The notes: generated by a model from the sequence alone, not told the origin. Positions 36,801 to 47,247 are shown, numbered from the stretch's first letter. The stretch: DNA of 64,000 nt from Heterodera schachtii (GCA_023374025.1 SIJG01000101.1:1-64000), one strand, 5' to 3'. Translations and numbers: made by a program.

Positions 36801-39650
36801 AAAGTGCCGTTATGTTTAAATAGTGACGCGATTTTGATGATGTAAAATACGGATTTAGAACAAGCTAATTTTTTTAGCTTAATATAAATTTTTCAGATGA
36901 ATTTTAAAAAATCGAGACTCTCTTCATTTTAAATTTTTCCTCGTACATTTTTTTTTGTTGTAAAAATCCGTATTTTATAACTAGGGCTGGGTTTTAGTGA
37001 TAAAAAATCCCAAAATAATTAACTAAATAGTGACCAAAAAATGCCAAAATAGTGGCAAAAATAGTGGCGAAAAAGTTCCAAATTTAGGGGTGTAATTTTT
37101 TAAATAGCTATTTTTAATTTCAAAATAAAAATTAAGGAAAAAGATTTTATTCACTGATTGCAGTTACAAAATATTTTCTTAGCAAATATTGAACAAGAAA
37201 AAAAAATTTGGGGGAAGAATTTTTGTGAAATTTTTCCAATTCTTAGGGGTGTATTTTTGAAAATTTTTAGGTCGATTCTTAGGGGTGTATTTTTGAAAAT
37301 TTTTTAGGTCGATTCTTAGGGGGTGTATTTTTGAAAATTTTTTAGGTCGATTCTTAGGGGTGTATTTTTGAAAATTTTTTAGGTCGATTCTTATGGGTCT
37401 ATTTTTCGTTTTTATTGCAATTTTTGGTAAGTTTTCCAAAAATGCCAAAATAGTGGCAAAAATAATGACAAAATGCCAAAATAGTGGCAAAAAATTATTT
37501 TAATGGCGCCGACTTACAAAATAGTTTTTTTAGTGGCAAAGCTCCAAAATAGTGATTCCTAGTGATGAATAGTGGCACTAAAAACGAAAAATTTTCGAAA
37601 AAGAATGTGTTTTTCGTGCATTTCTCGTCGAGTTAAAGCCGCAGAAAAAATAGTTAAAAAACTAAGAATCCCAGCCCTATTTATAACATTTATGTTACAA
37701 GATGGAATTAGCTAGTGTTCTTAAAATTTTTGTTCTTCTAAATTTTCGTCAATTTTTTCGGGTCCTTAGGCTTGGAAAAATGAGTTTTTTTTTTTTGAGG
37801 ATCCATTTGTATATTTAAATTCTAATTTTATAATCTATTTTTTAAAGATTTGAATTGGACCGGTGGGAGACAATTCGCCAATACAACAGCTGCGGACCAA
37901 TCAACATTGAATATCCGGAATATTTGACAAAAATCCCGGCATTTGCGCCAGGCTACCTTGAAGGCAATGTTGTGCGCTTTGATTGTGCCCAATCGCATTG
38001 GATCAAAGGCGATTCGGAATATAAATGTGGGTTTTATTTTGCCGAATTTATTTAAGGATGACCAAGAGTACCGTATTTATAGAGACCGAACAAAAGGGGT
38101 TAGGTCCGTTTTTCGATAAAGATCGAAAAAATGTCAGCAAAAAAAAAAAAAAATTCAGAATCGTGCCGGTCTGTACTTATTTTTCTGGACTATAGTCGAA
38201 GTTCAGTTCATAATTTTTTTTTTTAATTTTAATGATTTTAGCTCTTTTGTTCTTTTTCAACCAATTTTATATATTTCATTGAATGCCAAGCCCTGTCGTT
38301 GTCCAAAATTTTTTTTTAAAATTAACACTGGCGAAAGCATATAAAAAAAAAGTTTTGGCGCAAATGAGGCATGGAAGGCATATATGGAGCAGTTCCACTT
38401 ATAATTATGGATGATTTGTCATATTATGGGTCTGGGCATATTTTTTCTCAATTTTTTTTTTGTTTTGCCATAAATTTTGTTTACTTTCCATTTTTTACTC
38501 GAGAAGAGATGGCCGGCCATTATTTTGGGAACTCATGTTAATAAATTTTGCAGGTGGCATTGTTGTTGATTACAATAACCCGCAGAACTACCGTTTTGAA
38601 TGGAACAAGGGTTCACAGCCGGTAAAATTTAAAATTTTTAAATTAACAAAAAAATTTTTGAAATTAAATTTCTTGCAGTGGTGCCGTTCCCGTGAGATGG
38701 ACAATTTCCTCAAATATTTGGTCGCAATTATGGGCACTGTTGCCGGCATCATTGTGCTGGTACTGATTTTCACCGCCTGTTGGTGTGTCAAGCAGAGACG
38801 GCTTGCCATTGTTGGGGACTCGGCTGGCGGCGGCCGCGGTGGCGCACGTCTGTACGGCGCTCGGCCAGTCCCATCGCCGAATTTTCAGTCAAAATTTGAG
38901 CAACAGCAACAGGTGATAAAATAAAGGAAATTTTTTCAGATTAAAAATATTTTAAAAGTTGGCATTATGTTTTTATATCATTAGTATTTTTTTACAATTT
39001 AAAGAATTATAAAATCATTTATTTAATGAAAACAGACAAAATTCAAAAATAGCTGTAATTCATCGAATGAATGCAATTTGGTCAATCAATTGATATGCTT
39101 AGTAATTTTGTGAAATAAATTAAGGATAATTTTTGTATTTTTAGCTAATTTATATATCATGAAAATTAAGTTATTTTCCATAAAAAAATAATTAAAATCA
39201 AAAATTAATTTGTGTTTTTAATTTATAAATATGTCTAGAAAATATTACTAAAAGAATTTATCAACCCAAAAATTGATTATAAATAAAATAAATTGGCTCA
39301 CGGACATTTCGACAATACCTTTTCGACAATAAAATTAATTTTTTTTTTAAATAAAATTTAAATTTCTTCTAAATGATATGAGATGGTGCAGGTTTGGGAC
39401 CAATATAAAATATTTTTTTCTTATTATTTTAGTTTTAAAAATTGTTTTAATTTCTTATTCTAAATATTTTAAGGGCATTCCCGAACACGAGTCTCAACCG
39501 GCTGTTGGGCCTTCGCCCGTTTCTCGTCTTAGCGGTGGTGGTGGCACACCAATAGCGACAGGCGAATTACGCCAACGACAAATTGGTAGTGCCGAAGCGC
39601 AGCAGCCCACATCGGCACCGGGTCTTCTAGGATTGAACACAAATGTGTGA
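18892..39650 (+). CDS. Large type I membrane protein with NIDO, TIG-like, AMOP, VWD and sushi domains (about 36 exons)
   Basis: Exons read by hand: 18892-19135, 19715-19842, 20186-20320, 20631-20780, 20837-20921, 20963-21006, 21865-22056, 22623-22806, 23231-23346, 23740-23884, 23933-24009, 24856-25002, 25082-25195, 25529-25650, 26326-26511, 27133-27211, 27287-27342, 27571-27670, 31788-31882, 32177-32352, 32678-32806, 33024-33188, 33507-33572, 33634-33774, 34672-34734, 34790-34911, 35111-35282, 35773-35867, 35922-35954, 36230-36351, 36454-36532, 36587-36693, 37848-38026, 38554-38621, 38679-38912, 39474-39650. The sum is a whole number of codons, about 1508 residues (15 fewer if an in-frame 45-nt stretch within 26326-26511 is an intron). 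Order: signal/hydrophobic N-terminus and a Pro/Gln run (1-80); NIDO (about 82-385, LVPFGPENGD ... LSYVIINYDKLGFD); TIG-like segment; AMOP (about 685-900, CPC, PHPRCSQEF, VCCYD, HLCCKF, CQQYQPP); VWD-like (about 900-1190); sushi (about 1290-1370); one TM helix (LVAIMGTVAGIIVLVLIFTA); tail of about 100 residues. This is the SUSD2/MUC4-type arrangement of a cell-surface adhesion protein. Four splice sites are non-canonical (see findings). Confidence 0.9.
24043..24490. mobile_element. Fold-back element within an intron
   Basis: The left end (AGTAGAGCCCGGAACCGAGA, then TTTCGGTACTGAGTTGG) is matched inverted at about 24432-24490 (CCAACTCAATACCGAAATC, then GGTTCCGGCC...CT). Arms are about 50 bp and the total is about 450 bp, inside the intron 24010-24855. 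No coding capacity; MITE-like. Confidence 0.65.
27395..27495. repeat. Short inverted repeat with G/C homopolymer arms in an intron
   Basis: Ends read CGTATTTACTGAGAG and CATTAAATACGGTAAA. The middle holds CCCCCC...GGGGGG palindromic runs and a long G run near 27463-27474. A related element with the TAATCCCCCC / ATACGGTA pattern lies at about 34385-34510, in another intron of the same gene. Confidence 0.5.
28589..29542 (+). CDS. Secreted protein with three helix-turn-helix repeats, nested in an intron
   Basis: Open 317-codon frame lying wholly inside the 4.1-kb intron 27671-31787 of the NIDO/AMOP gene, same strand. Residues 1-24 form a signal peptide (MKILLTIILLCEFIFKNAIQ). Residues 25-112 are an acidic/Asn-Gln-rich linker. 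Three tandem units follow at about 115-170, 177-230 and 243-297. Each has a basic helix (KREIVxKFHKIK type) and a homeodomain-like HTH: AKKLGTNQRKIYEWKREFG (149-166), AKHLGISLTTIYRWKRKF and QMFGVTFMTIERWAKKL. The pattern resembles pipsqueak/transposase DNA-binding helices. The last 14 residues (GGQGRFRTSPSFWL) come from an inserted element. Two decayed copies lie at 12760-13260 and 16284-17331. A secreted DNA-binding-like protein is unusual; host- or nucleus-directed action is inference, and a domesticated transposon domain is the alternative. Confidence 0.8.
   Translation: MKILLTIILLCEFIFKNAIQQIEAGKTKQEKSFDEIFGQGWNDGKEENNCQIDQIIHGEISNQKNGQQFDQIFCENLDVKKEESEEMSTNCEELEPFSTKSIQIRDHFSNGIDKKKREIVDKFHKIKNKLKLMGNKEKEWKKIERKIAKKLGTNQRKIYEWKREFGQIKNLNSDEKKREILMRVDQLYQKIKNKLKGKLERKSAKCQQILAKHLGISLTTIYRWKRKFKNEKQPVKKQKADEQKREIVENYFKTKNEFMGDGKKHSPKEWKEFQAKINQMFGVTFMTIERWAKKLNIKQSITKGGQGRFRTSPSFWL
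29499..29859. mobile_element. 361-bp inverted-repeat element inserted at the end of the HTH gene's first exon
   Basis: Arms of about 150 bp run 29499-29660 and, inverted, about 29705-29859. They share GTTTTCGTACGAGC / GCTCGTACGAAAAC, ATCCAACA.TGTTGG / CCAACAATGTTGGAT and CTTAACGA.TTTTT blocks. It is flanked by AAAAG at 29494-29498 and again at 29860-29864, a 5-bp target duplication. Related sequences (the TTGGTATCATTYGA...CTCTATTAG pattern) occur in the window near 19340-19620, 26520-26800, 35500-35640, 39810-39930 and 56420-56530. No ORF of its own. Confidence 0.8.
29910..30016 (+). pseudogene. Stranded last exon of the HTH gene (pipsqueak/CENP-B-like start)
   Basis: After the second AAAAG (29864) comes GTTATT, a short intron, then TAATAACAG and an open exon from 29910. 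It encodes RKVLTIDEKMEMIKQYNQVK and 14 more residues before TAA at 30014-30016. Joined in phase to the exon ending at 29498, the frame would be continuous (phase 1 to 2). The inserted element at 29499-29859 now supplies a stop first. The same exon sits directly behind the paralogue's first exon at 16388-16284. RKVLTIDEKMEMI resembles the first helix of CENP-B/Tigger N-terminal domains. Confidence 0.7.
30017..31787. other. Remainder of the 4.1-kb intron, repeat-rich
   Basis: No gene recognised. About 31180-31650 is a low-complexity block of AAAAAGGCACGAAAATCCC-like units and includes the dispersed repeat around 31385-31450. ORFs at 30146-30499 and 30707-30991 lack splice or domain support. A clear acceptor TTTTTTCAG at 31787 resumes the host gene. 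Confidence 0.5.
32435..32565. repeat. Small inverted repeat in an intron
   Basis: TACCTGGACCTAGAGTTTTTCATG...CCTGGGCCTGGATTTCC is followed by the inverted GGAAAATCCAGGCCCATGAA...ACCAGG...CCTGGACGAACTCTA. A related CTGG...TTTTAGACCTGG segment is at 10245-10330 in the CRAL-TRIO gene. Confidence 0.5.
37230..37395. repeat. Tandem array of 36-37-bp units in an intron
   Basis: The unit TTCTTAGGGGTGTATTTTTG plus AAAATTTTTTAGGTCGA recurs four to five times. It lies in the intron 36694-37847, within a larger low-complexity block (about 37000-37570) of CAAAATAGTGGCAAA units. Single copies of the same unit occur in dispersed repeats near 13535, 31385 and 50755-50900. Confidence 0.8.
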
Positions 39651-41818
39651 AGGAGGAAAAGAAATTGAAGAATGCCATTATTATTTGCATAATTAATTTT
39701 CATATTAAATTTGATTTTGGAATTTATTTTTTATATCTTCGTAATAAAGTTAGGGTACGATTTAATTTATATATATTTTGAGAATTAACTTTAAAGAAAG
39801 AAGCTAATAAAACAAAAATTTTTTATTTGTTGACCAAATCTAATAAACTTGGTATCATTCGAATGCTCTTAACAAGCTCAATTGGCTTTCCAAAAAACAC
39901 AAAGATATACCGGCATATAAAAAAGTTATAAGCAAAAATAAGGCTCAAGGCTTTGGTGGACGAGTGGGTTCGCTTCCCACCCGCCGAGGCCTAACACTTT
40001 GCCGATTTTTATTTATAGTAAACTCCACTAACTAATTAACATGGTATAGAAATTCACCTAATTAATATTACAATCATGTAAATGTCGCCCTAACAAAGCG
40101 TTAAACACAAAAACAGCACATAATGCTAACTCTAAAAAATGAAATCTGAGAAAAAGCTAATGTTTTTTTTTGTATGAGCAATCACTCATTTAAAAATGAA
40201 CAAAAGTGAGAGGAAACGCTGAAAAATTGACTCCTACAAATACATTTGCGGCTTCTTTCCTCAAAAATAGGCGTATAAAACGGAGAAAAACCTTAAACTT
40301 GGATTAAAAATAATTTTTCGATAATTGTTTTCATCAAAAATGATAAGAATATACAATAAATTCATTAACCTCCGTGGGGTAAATTGAAAAATAATTTTAA
40401 TTAAATTATTTAATTTTAAAATTATTAATGTACAAATTAAACAAACAAATTTTGTTTATCACAAAAATTTGTTATTTGTTTACGATTTATTAAGTCAACG
40501 CTTCTTTTGTTTATGAAGCTGCATCACACTTCAAAAATGCCACTTACGGACGCTATGATAAAAAAATTTATTTTGAAATTTGGATAAAAAGATTTATTTA
40601 TATTAATTAATTTTAAAATGTTAGAAAATTTTTCTTCGAATTTTGAAAAAAAACGAGTTTGATATAAAACTGAATCCGGGTACTTTGGCAAATACAGGGT
40701 TCGGCAGCGCCGGGACCACAAAACGCGGTCCGGTAGGGTCCAAGTGGTCAGTTTACTTTGTTATTTTATGCGGAATTAAAAATGTGAGAATTTGTGGTCC
40801 GAAGATGCCGGTAGCCGTCGTCAATAAAAATTTATTTTTTATTTTTACAAATTTAAGATAATGTTTGTTAATAAATTTACCGAAAAAAGAATTAATTTGT
40901 GGATTTTGGAATCAATTTTGAAAATTTTAGTTAATTTTTTAATACTAATGGAAAATTTTTGGAAATTTAGATCGATTGTTTACAAGTTAAAAGTGTCCAT
41001 TTTGTTGGATTTTCGTGTCAGGCTTTTAAGAATTAGAGTCCGGTGGTGACCATAGGCGCCGCAGCGAGAACTTGGAAAGAGTTTGTTAACAGAGTTTACT
41101 TTGGAGCAAAAATAGTCGAATTTTGAAGAATATAAAAAAGAACCCGAGCAAAGAAGGAAAAATGAAAGCCATTTTAAAATTATATTAATAAATTAGGTTT
41201 TCTAAGAATTTTCCTTTGTCCAATTTTGAAGAATTATTTGACCCATTTCCCAATTGTTATCAGTGCTTTAATGGACGCGGTTGGTCCTGCTGGTATTGGA
41301 TTTGACCAAAATGTCGGGTCCAGATCCCGGGTCCGAGTCTCTCAAAAAAAATGAGTATCCGGATTCGAGACCGATCGGGTACCCGGATTCATGTAATCCT
41401 AGTATAAATTACAACACTTCTTGAAAGAAAAAAAGTTTGACGATTCATCATTTATAAAATATTTAATGAATTTTTCACCTGTCAAATTTTTATAAAGCAT
41501 AATCAATTGCTCTTATGAAATTCAATTTTCATGAAAGAATTATTAAGCACCAAACAAAAATTGGTCAACTTTTTTAACATTTGTTAGCACAGCTTAACAA
41601 AGGCTCAATTGAAATTCGGCGGAAACTCTTCTCCACCATTTGAATTAACGTGGATTTATCTATCTCAAAAAGGTGAACAAATTTTAATTAGATAAAGTGC
41701 ACAATTACCGGTCTCTATCCGAAAATTAATGCATTATTTAATGGCAAAACTCGCCAACAAATTCATTCAAATTTTTTTTTAAAATTATTTTCTACTTGGT
41801 GAAATTTAAATCCTAATT
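39651..41818. other. Intergenic, repeat-rich
   Basis: 39780-39950 is a copy of the dispersed repeat also flanking the HTH gene. The 40640-41049 ORFs and the GC-richer patches (40680-40745; 41280-41400 with GGGTCC/GGGTACCCG motifs) show no splice-consistent gene. The upstream region of the mucin gene at 41819 lacks an obvious TATA. Confidence 0.4.
39949..39991 (+). ncRNA. tRNA-like minihelix (acceptor-type stem plus T-arm)
   Basis: 39949-39959 pairs with 39981-39991 over 11 positions (8 Watson-Crick, 3 G-U if read as plus-strand RNA). After a 4-nt ACGA, 39964-39968 pairs perfectly with 39976-39980 around a 7-nt loop TTCGCTT, which is a T-loop except for the usual A58. There is no D-arm or anticodon arm, so it is not a normal tRNA. 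GGTTCGCTTCC is close to a pol III B box. It may be a tRNA-derived repeat end or a palindromic element end; it sits next to a dispersed repeat. Confidence 0.35.
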
Positions 41819-43054
41819 ATGTTTTATCCAACGGTTTGCCTTCTGTTGCTGTTGGTCGCATCGAAAGATGTTGCGGTTTTTGGACAGGAAGAAACAACCA
41901 CAACATCGACTAGTAGTACAAGTACGAGCACAACAAGTTCAACCAGTACATCGACCACACCGACTACAACTTCTTCAACCAGTACATCAACTACACCGAG
42001 CACAACAACTTCAACAAGCACATCTACATCGACCACGCCGACTACAACTTCTTCAACCAGTACATCGACCACACCTACTACAACTTCTTCAACCAGTACA
42101 TCAACTACCCCGACAACAACTTCTTCAACAAGCACATCTACATCGACCACACCTACTACAACTTCTTCAACCAGTACATCAACTACCCCGACAACAACTT
42201 CTTCAACAAGCACATCTACATCGACCACACCTACTACAACTTCTTCAACCAGTACATCAACTACCCCGACAACAACTTCTTCAACAAGCACATCTACATC
42301 GACCACACCTACTACAACTTCTTCAACCAGTACATCAACTACCCCGACAACAACTTCTTCAACCAGTACATCGACAACTCCCACTACTACTTCTTCAACT
42401 AGTACATCGACCACCCCGACAACAACTTCTTCAACCAGTAGCTCAACTACCTCGACAACAACTTCTTCAACTAGTACATCGACCACTCCCACTACAACTT
42501 CTTCAACGAGTACATCGACCACACCCACAACTACTTCTTCAACCAGTACATCGACCACACCCACTACCACTTCTTCAACCAGTACATCGTCTACATCCAG
42601 TACAACATCATCTACCAGTACATCAACTACTCCGAGTTCAACTTCCTCAGCAAGTACATCAACCAGCAGCTCATCATCAACCACGACCAAATCACCGTCT
42701 GGCGATAGTGGTTCAGGAGCATCCACCAGCTGTACCAACGCGGCTGGGGACAGAGCTTGCAGTGCTTACAAAAATAGATGCGGCCAATTTTCGGCATGGC
42801 TGAAAAAGAATTGTGCCAAAATGTGCAATGCATGCACGTCATCGGACAGCAGCAGCACTTCAACTACTACAAGCTCGACGTCGACTTCAACAAGTACCTC
42901 GTCAACTACGACCAAGTCATCGTCAGGTGGCGGTTCTTCCAGCAGCTGTACCAACTCGGCTGGTGACAGAGCGTGCAACTTTTACAAAAATCGGTGCAAT
43001 ACTTTGGCGGGATGGGTGAAAAAGCATTGTGCCAAAGCATGCAACGCGTGCTGA
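41819..43054 (+). CDS. Secreted Thr/Ser-rich mucin with two C-terminal ShKT (SXC) domains
   Basis: Single exon, 411 residues, TGA at 43052-43054, AATAAA near 43183. The signal peptide is MFYPTVCLLLLLVASKDVAV. Residues 25-295 are an almost pure Thr/Ser/Pro tract built on TTSSTSTSTTPT-type repeats, a dense O-glycosylation substrate. Two Cys-rich domains follow at about 305-339 and 377-411, each with six Cys in ShKT spacing (CTNAAGDRACSAYKNRC, then W.KKNCAKMCNAC; CTNSAGDRACNFYKNRC, then WVKKHCAKACNAC), separated by another Ser/Thr linker. The layout is that of nematode surface-coat/excretory mucins such as the Toxocara TES-120 type. The protein is expected to be secreted or coat-associated. DNA-level tandem repeats make the copy number likely to vary between alleles. 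Confidence 0.93.
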   Translation: MFYPTVCLLLLLVASKDVAVFGQEETTTTSTSSTSTSTTSSTSTSTTPTTTSSTSTSTTPSTTTSTSTSTSTTPTTTSSTSTSTTPTTTSSTSTSTTPTTTSSTSTSTSTTPTTTSSTSTSTTPTTTSSTSTSTSTTPTTTSSTSTSTTPTTTSSTSTSTSTTPTTTSSTSTSTTPTTTSSTSTSTTPTTTSSTSTSTTPTTTSSTSSSTTSTTTSSTSTSTTPTTTSSTSTSTTPTTTSSTSTSTTPTTTSSTSTSSTSSTTSSTSTSTTPSSTSSASTSTSSSSSTTTKSPSGDSGSGASTSCTNAAGDRACSAYKNRCGQFSAWLKKNCAKMCNACTSSDSSSTSTTTSSTSTSTSTSSTTTKSSSGGGSSSSCTNSAGDRACNFYKNRCNTLAGWVKKHCAKACNAC

Positions 43055-44613
43055 GGATGACGAACGTTGACAGATGAAAATGCGATGGAATATGATTGGG
43101 GAAAAAATTCTTTTCATTTTGAAAATAATTTAATTTAACATCTTTTAAATTCGGGGCATAAAGGTATAAATGGTATTTTTGAATAAATAAAGTATGTATT
43201 GTTGTTAACTTTTTTTTTTGGAAAACAACTTAGAGAAGCAAAAAAAAATAAGAATTCTAAATTAGAAAACAAATAATAACAAAGAATTCATGCCAGCAAA
43301 AATTATATTTTTATAAATTTTTATTAAAAATTTGGTATATGGTGGTAGAAAAAATAAAAAATAAAAATATTGCTTTTTGGAGAAAATTCATTCCCATTTA
43401 AAAATGATGCATTTACCATTGTTAAACATATTTTTTGCTCTATAAAACGCCCCTCTATTAAAGCGGCCCTTTTGACTCATAGAAATGGAAAATTTGCTTT
43501 TTTAACGTATTTTTTTAAGATTTTAATTTTAATTTTGCATTTTTATTACTGGAAAAAACATTTGTTTTATTCAATCTTGAGATTTTAATTTATTTTAAAT
43601 TTTTTAGATGCGAGGTCGTTACAATTGAATTTCAAACAAATATTTCCCTCTTTTACACATCAACAACTTAATCCATTGATGTTGAAAATTTTCTGGTCCC
43701 GTTTTTATGACAAAAAAAATATGAGGCTATAATTACTAAAAAAAACCGTGATTTCCTCAAAAATTTACCATTACTATTTTTGATCTTTTTTTTATTCAAA
43801 ATTATTTAGAAATTTCCGAAATTTCCGCTCCGGCACTTGTCGGCACCGCTGGGCCCATTTTTTAATGTTATAAAAAAAAAAGTTTTTTTTTTTCAACAAA
43901 CTGTTGCCAAATTTTTCCAATTTTGTATTTTCTCGGGCCGCGCCTAATTAAATGAAAATGAGAATGAAAATGAATGAACTTAATAATTGTTGAAATAATA
44001 ATTTAATTAAAAATCTTTTAGTAATCTTCCTATAAATTTTTAGTCTAATTTTATATAAAATAATATTAATTTAAACTTTTTTATGCATTTGTAAAAAAAG
44101 GTTAATAATTTTACCCTTAAATTATCAAAAGAATAAATAATATTTCTTCTATTTTGGTCAAATTCTTCACGAAGTTTGGGCTTCCATTTCATTTTTAGTT
44201 GATTCTTCTAAAAAATCTCAAATTTTGTAAATAGTGATCAAAACATAAATATGAAAACAGACATATTTATAACAATTTAATATTTTTGTAATTTTGAAGC
44301 TCAGTATTTAAGAATTTTTTTGAGAAAAATTTAGCCTGTTTTGAAAATTATGTTGACATTTTTCTTCCTGCTTTTGTCACATATTTTGAGGTTTTTTTTA
44401 TAACATTTTTATTTAAGCGAACAAAAAACTGTTTACCATTACATAGCAATTTGTAGGAATTCCAATGCTATTTATTCTTTGACTACTTTTTTCCAGTTTA
44501 ATTATTTCGATGCTTTAACTCTTTGGGTAAATTTTTAACAAACATTTCCATATTCAAATATAATTATTAAAACAATTGAACAACTTTAGGCTCATTAGAA
44601 ATCCAAAACAGTC

Positions 44614-45076
44614 TGCTGACAAGGGAACATTTCGAACTGTAAGTGTTCAAATCACTTAAACCACTTTTATCGTGTTGAGCATGGTCGATTTGTAATGCGA
44701 ATTTTCGCTTTTTTTGGCCCCACCCTCAAACTGATCATAAAAAAGTGATAAAATGGTAAATTTTTAAAAATTCATAAAAAATTCCAACTCTTGCTAGAAC
44801 CACAAATCTTCTCTAAAAAATATCAGCAAAAAGTTCTCTATCAAAAAGTATCATCAAACAATTTAAATATCTGAATAAAAAGATGCTGATCGAATAATAC
44901 TTTGAAGAAAAATCAAAATAATTCACCATCTGTCGAATGGATCCGAACCCATGACAAATGGTCATTAAAATGTAAGAGGAAAAAATGCATTAAATACGAA
45001 TTTTTGCTTGTTTTTTCAATTGATCATTTTTTAAAGTGATTTGAACACTTTTAGTTGGAAATGTTTCCTTCTGAGC
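44614..45076. mobile_element. MITE-like element with 43-bp inverted ends
   Basis: The left end GCTGACAAGGGAACATTTCG...AGTGTTCAAATCACTT is matched inverted by AAGTGATTTGAACACTTTTA...GGAAATGTTTCCTTCTGAGC at the right end. The 463-bp span has no ORF. Confidence 0.7.
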
Positions 45077-45423
45077 TATAAAAGATAGGAACAAATATTT
45101 TATTCTCCCTTTGGGTGTTTTAAGTAGATTTAGGGATTTTCAATGTTTATTTTTTAATAAGATTTAGTAGGTTTTCAATGTTTATGAAATAAATTTTGCT
45201 TTTAAAAATTCGAAATTTCTCTTTTTTGACCAAAATTCTTATTTAACTCATGAAAACACATTTCCGGCGATATTCACAAATTGAAACCCCTGCTGATTAT
45301 TTCTATAATTTTTTTTTATTTCCATTCAAATTTAATTCAACTCGCAAATTTGATTCTCTTTTAATTAGCTGTCGTAATAATTATTTTATATAATTCAAAT
45401 GAATTTCCACAATTTTTGAGCCA

Positions 45424-45720
45424 AAAATCAATTCCCAAATTTGGGCTTAATATTTTTCATTTTCTGAATTTTTAGCCATAAAATCGATTCCCAAATTTGG
45501 GCTTAATATTTTTCATTTTCTGAATTTTTAGCCATAAAATCAATTCCCAAATTTGGGCTTAATATTTTTCATTTTCTGAATTTTTAGCCATAAAATCAAT
45601 TCCCAAATTTGGGCTTAATATTTTTCATTTTCTGAATTTTTAGCCATAAAATCAATTCCCAAATTTGGGCTTAATATTTTTCATTTTCTGAATTTTTAGC
45701 CATAAAATCAATTCCCAAAA
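45424..45720. repeat. 56-bp tandem repeat, five copies
   Basis: CCCAAATTTGGGCTTAATAT recurs at 45434, 45490, 45546, 45602 and 45658 (period 56) within near-identical units. The core CCCAAATTTGGG is itself palindromic. A single diverged copy is at about 50480-50520. Confidence 0.93.
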
Positions 45721-46468
45721 ATGGATGATTAAGATTTAACTTTTCTAATTCTGAATTGGCTTACGTCATATGCTGTTAATGCGTGCATTAAAGAAACACC
45801 TCGCCACTTTAAATAGTCGTGCCGTTAAACGACGGGCAATCATTCCGTAATAAACATAAAAAAACTATTCCATCATTGCTGAAATGCGCACATTTAGCAC
45901 AACAATTCTTTCTGACTATACAAAAATTATTATCTTTTGATTTGGGCTGAAAACCCCATAAATTAAATTACGTCTTGAAATTTCTCAAAAATCCAACAAA
46001 AATTTGTTCGGAGCATCAGGAAAAATTTATCACTGGTGTCCATTGGCTCGTACGACCAAATGAATTTTGAAATATTTAGTTGACGTTCAAAATCAACTTT
46101 CACTTCTTTTTAAATTAATTTTTAAGATTGAAAAAATTATCTTTTCGGATTTTTGACTAAAATTTAAGGTTTTTAATAAAATACGCCATCAGAAAAATTT
46201 TTAATTATTAAAAATTATTCTAATGCCAAGTAACACCAATTTTCAAAACTCAATGGTGCAAAGAATTAAACACTTGGGCAAAAAATATCCTATTTGACAC
46301 ATAAAACTCAAAGTTTTGTGGATTTTCTGCCCGCCTTTTAAAGAATTTGTGTAAGGAATAGCTGGTTGGGAAGTTCCATTAGGTGACTACCAGGAAATTA
46401 AAAATGTTTTTTCTTTAATATACCTTTATTATAAATCTTTTATTCTTTATAATCTTTTTTTAAGCAAT

Positions 46469-47166
46469 ATGTTTATTGTCCGATTACTATTATTATTGAG
46501 CATCCCAACATTTTTGGTGGATGGAGGCAAAGGTAAAAAATAATTATTAAAATATTATAAGAAGAATATACATTTTTTCAATTTAACGAGGCAATAATAA
46601 ATAAATAAATGAGTCTAATAATTAGGGCTCTAAATCTTAAGTGCTAAAAACTGGTCCTAAAAATAAAAACCTAGAAAATAGGTGCTAATAACTCGAAAAG
46701 TAGTTTAGCAATCACCAAAAAAAATAGTTTTTCGTGCGTTTCTGACTATAAGGGGCTCAAGAAAAGTATATAAAAACCTAAAATTGGAGCCCTACTAATA
46801 ATTTAAGAAATGAAAAATTCGCATTTTTTAATATTAAATTTAGGTCGGCTTTCTGAATCCAAAGCAGAAAGCTCAAACTCATCCATCAAGAAAGTGTCGT
46901 TGGCCGATTTGATGGCCAAAGACAATAAAAAACAAACATTGGCTGATCTTCTTGCTTTTGATCGTAAGAATGAAAAGGAAAAGCCACGATCTGATCAGAA
47001 AGGAAACACATTAGCTGAATTGTTTAAAAATGAAGACATTAAAGAGGAAGAAATTGACGAATTTTTGGAGGAAATGCGAGAAAATGAGCAGTTGATTGGC
47101 ATTGTGTTTGATCAAAATATCCAACCAAATGAAGTAAAATTTGCGGACAAATACAAATTAAAATAA
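46469..47166 (+). CDS. Small secreted protein with LADL repeats (2 exons)
   Basis: Exons 46469-46532 and 46844-47166, GT-AG, phase 1, about 128 residues. The start MFIVRLLLLLSIPTFLVDGG is a signal peptide. The mature part has three related short motifs (VSLADLMAKDN, QTLADLLAFDR, NTLAELFKNED) spaced about 14-25 residues apart, then an acidic helical segment (EEEIDEFLEEMRENE). No known domain is recognised. The RING gene follows on the same strand after 111 bp. The sequence before its ATG and its first codons have a decayed copy at 51360-51610. Confidence 0.75.
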
Positions 47167-47235
47167 TTTAAAAATTTGAAAGAACTTTTTGCATGTTTTA
47201 TTCAATAATATAATTTATCATATAATAAAAGTTTC

Positions 47236-47247
47236 TAAAAATTACAG
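47236..47247 (+). promoter_or_regulatory. Candidate trans-splice acceptor between two genes
   Basis: TCTAAAAATTACAG ends at 47247, 30 bp before the ATG at 47278 and 81 bp after the stop of the preceding gene. That spacing and the AG acceptor are what a nematode operon with SL trans-splicing would show. Confidence 0.35.

Larger units (their letters stand above)
43055..46468. other. Intergenic with a fold-back element and a 56-bp tandem array
   Basis: No gene recognised. Contains the element at 44614-45076 and the array at 45424-45720. The sequence from about 45700 to 46470 is partly duplicated at 50540-51550 (shared TTCTGAATTGGCTTACGTCATA near 45750 and 50590, and a match leading into the next gene's start). 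Confidence 0.5.

Noticed and set aside
37179..37490. 103-codon minus ORF with KNFQKYTPKNR repeats
   Set aside because: It is a translation of the 36-37-bp tandem repeat inside an intron.
41824..42738. 304-codon minus-strand ORF rich in Val/Asp/Glu
   Set aside because: It is the antisense of the Thr/Ser repeat tract; the plus-strand frame has a signal peptide and ShKT domains.
41868..42803. 311-codon plus-strand ORF rich in Gln/Leu/Pro
   Set aside because: It is the shifted frame of the same repeats with no signal or domain.
44935..44975. Possible tRNA T-arm (GGGTTCGGATCC on the minus strand)
   Set aside because: The T-stem does not pair over five positions and no acceptor or anticodon stem is present.
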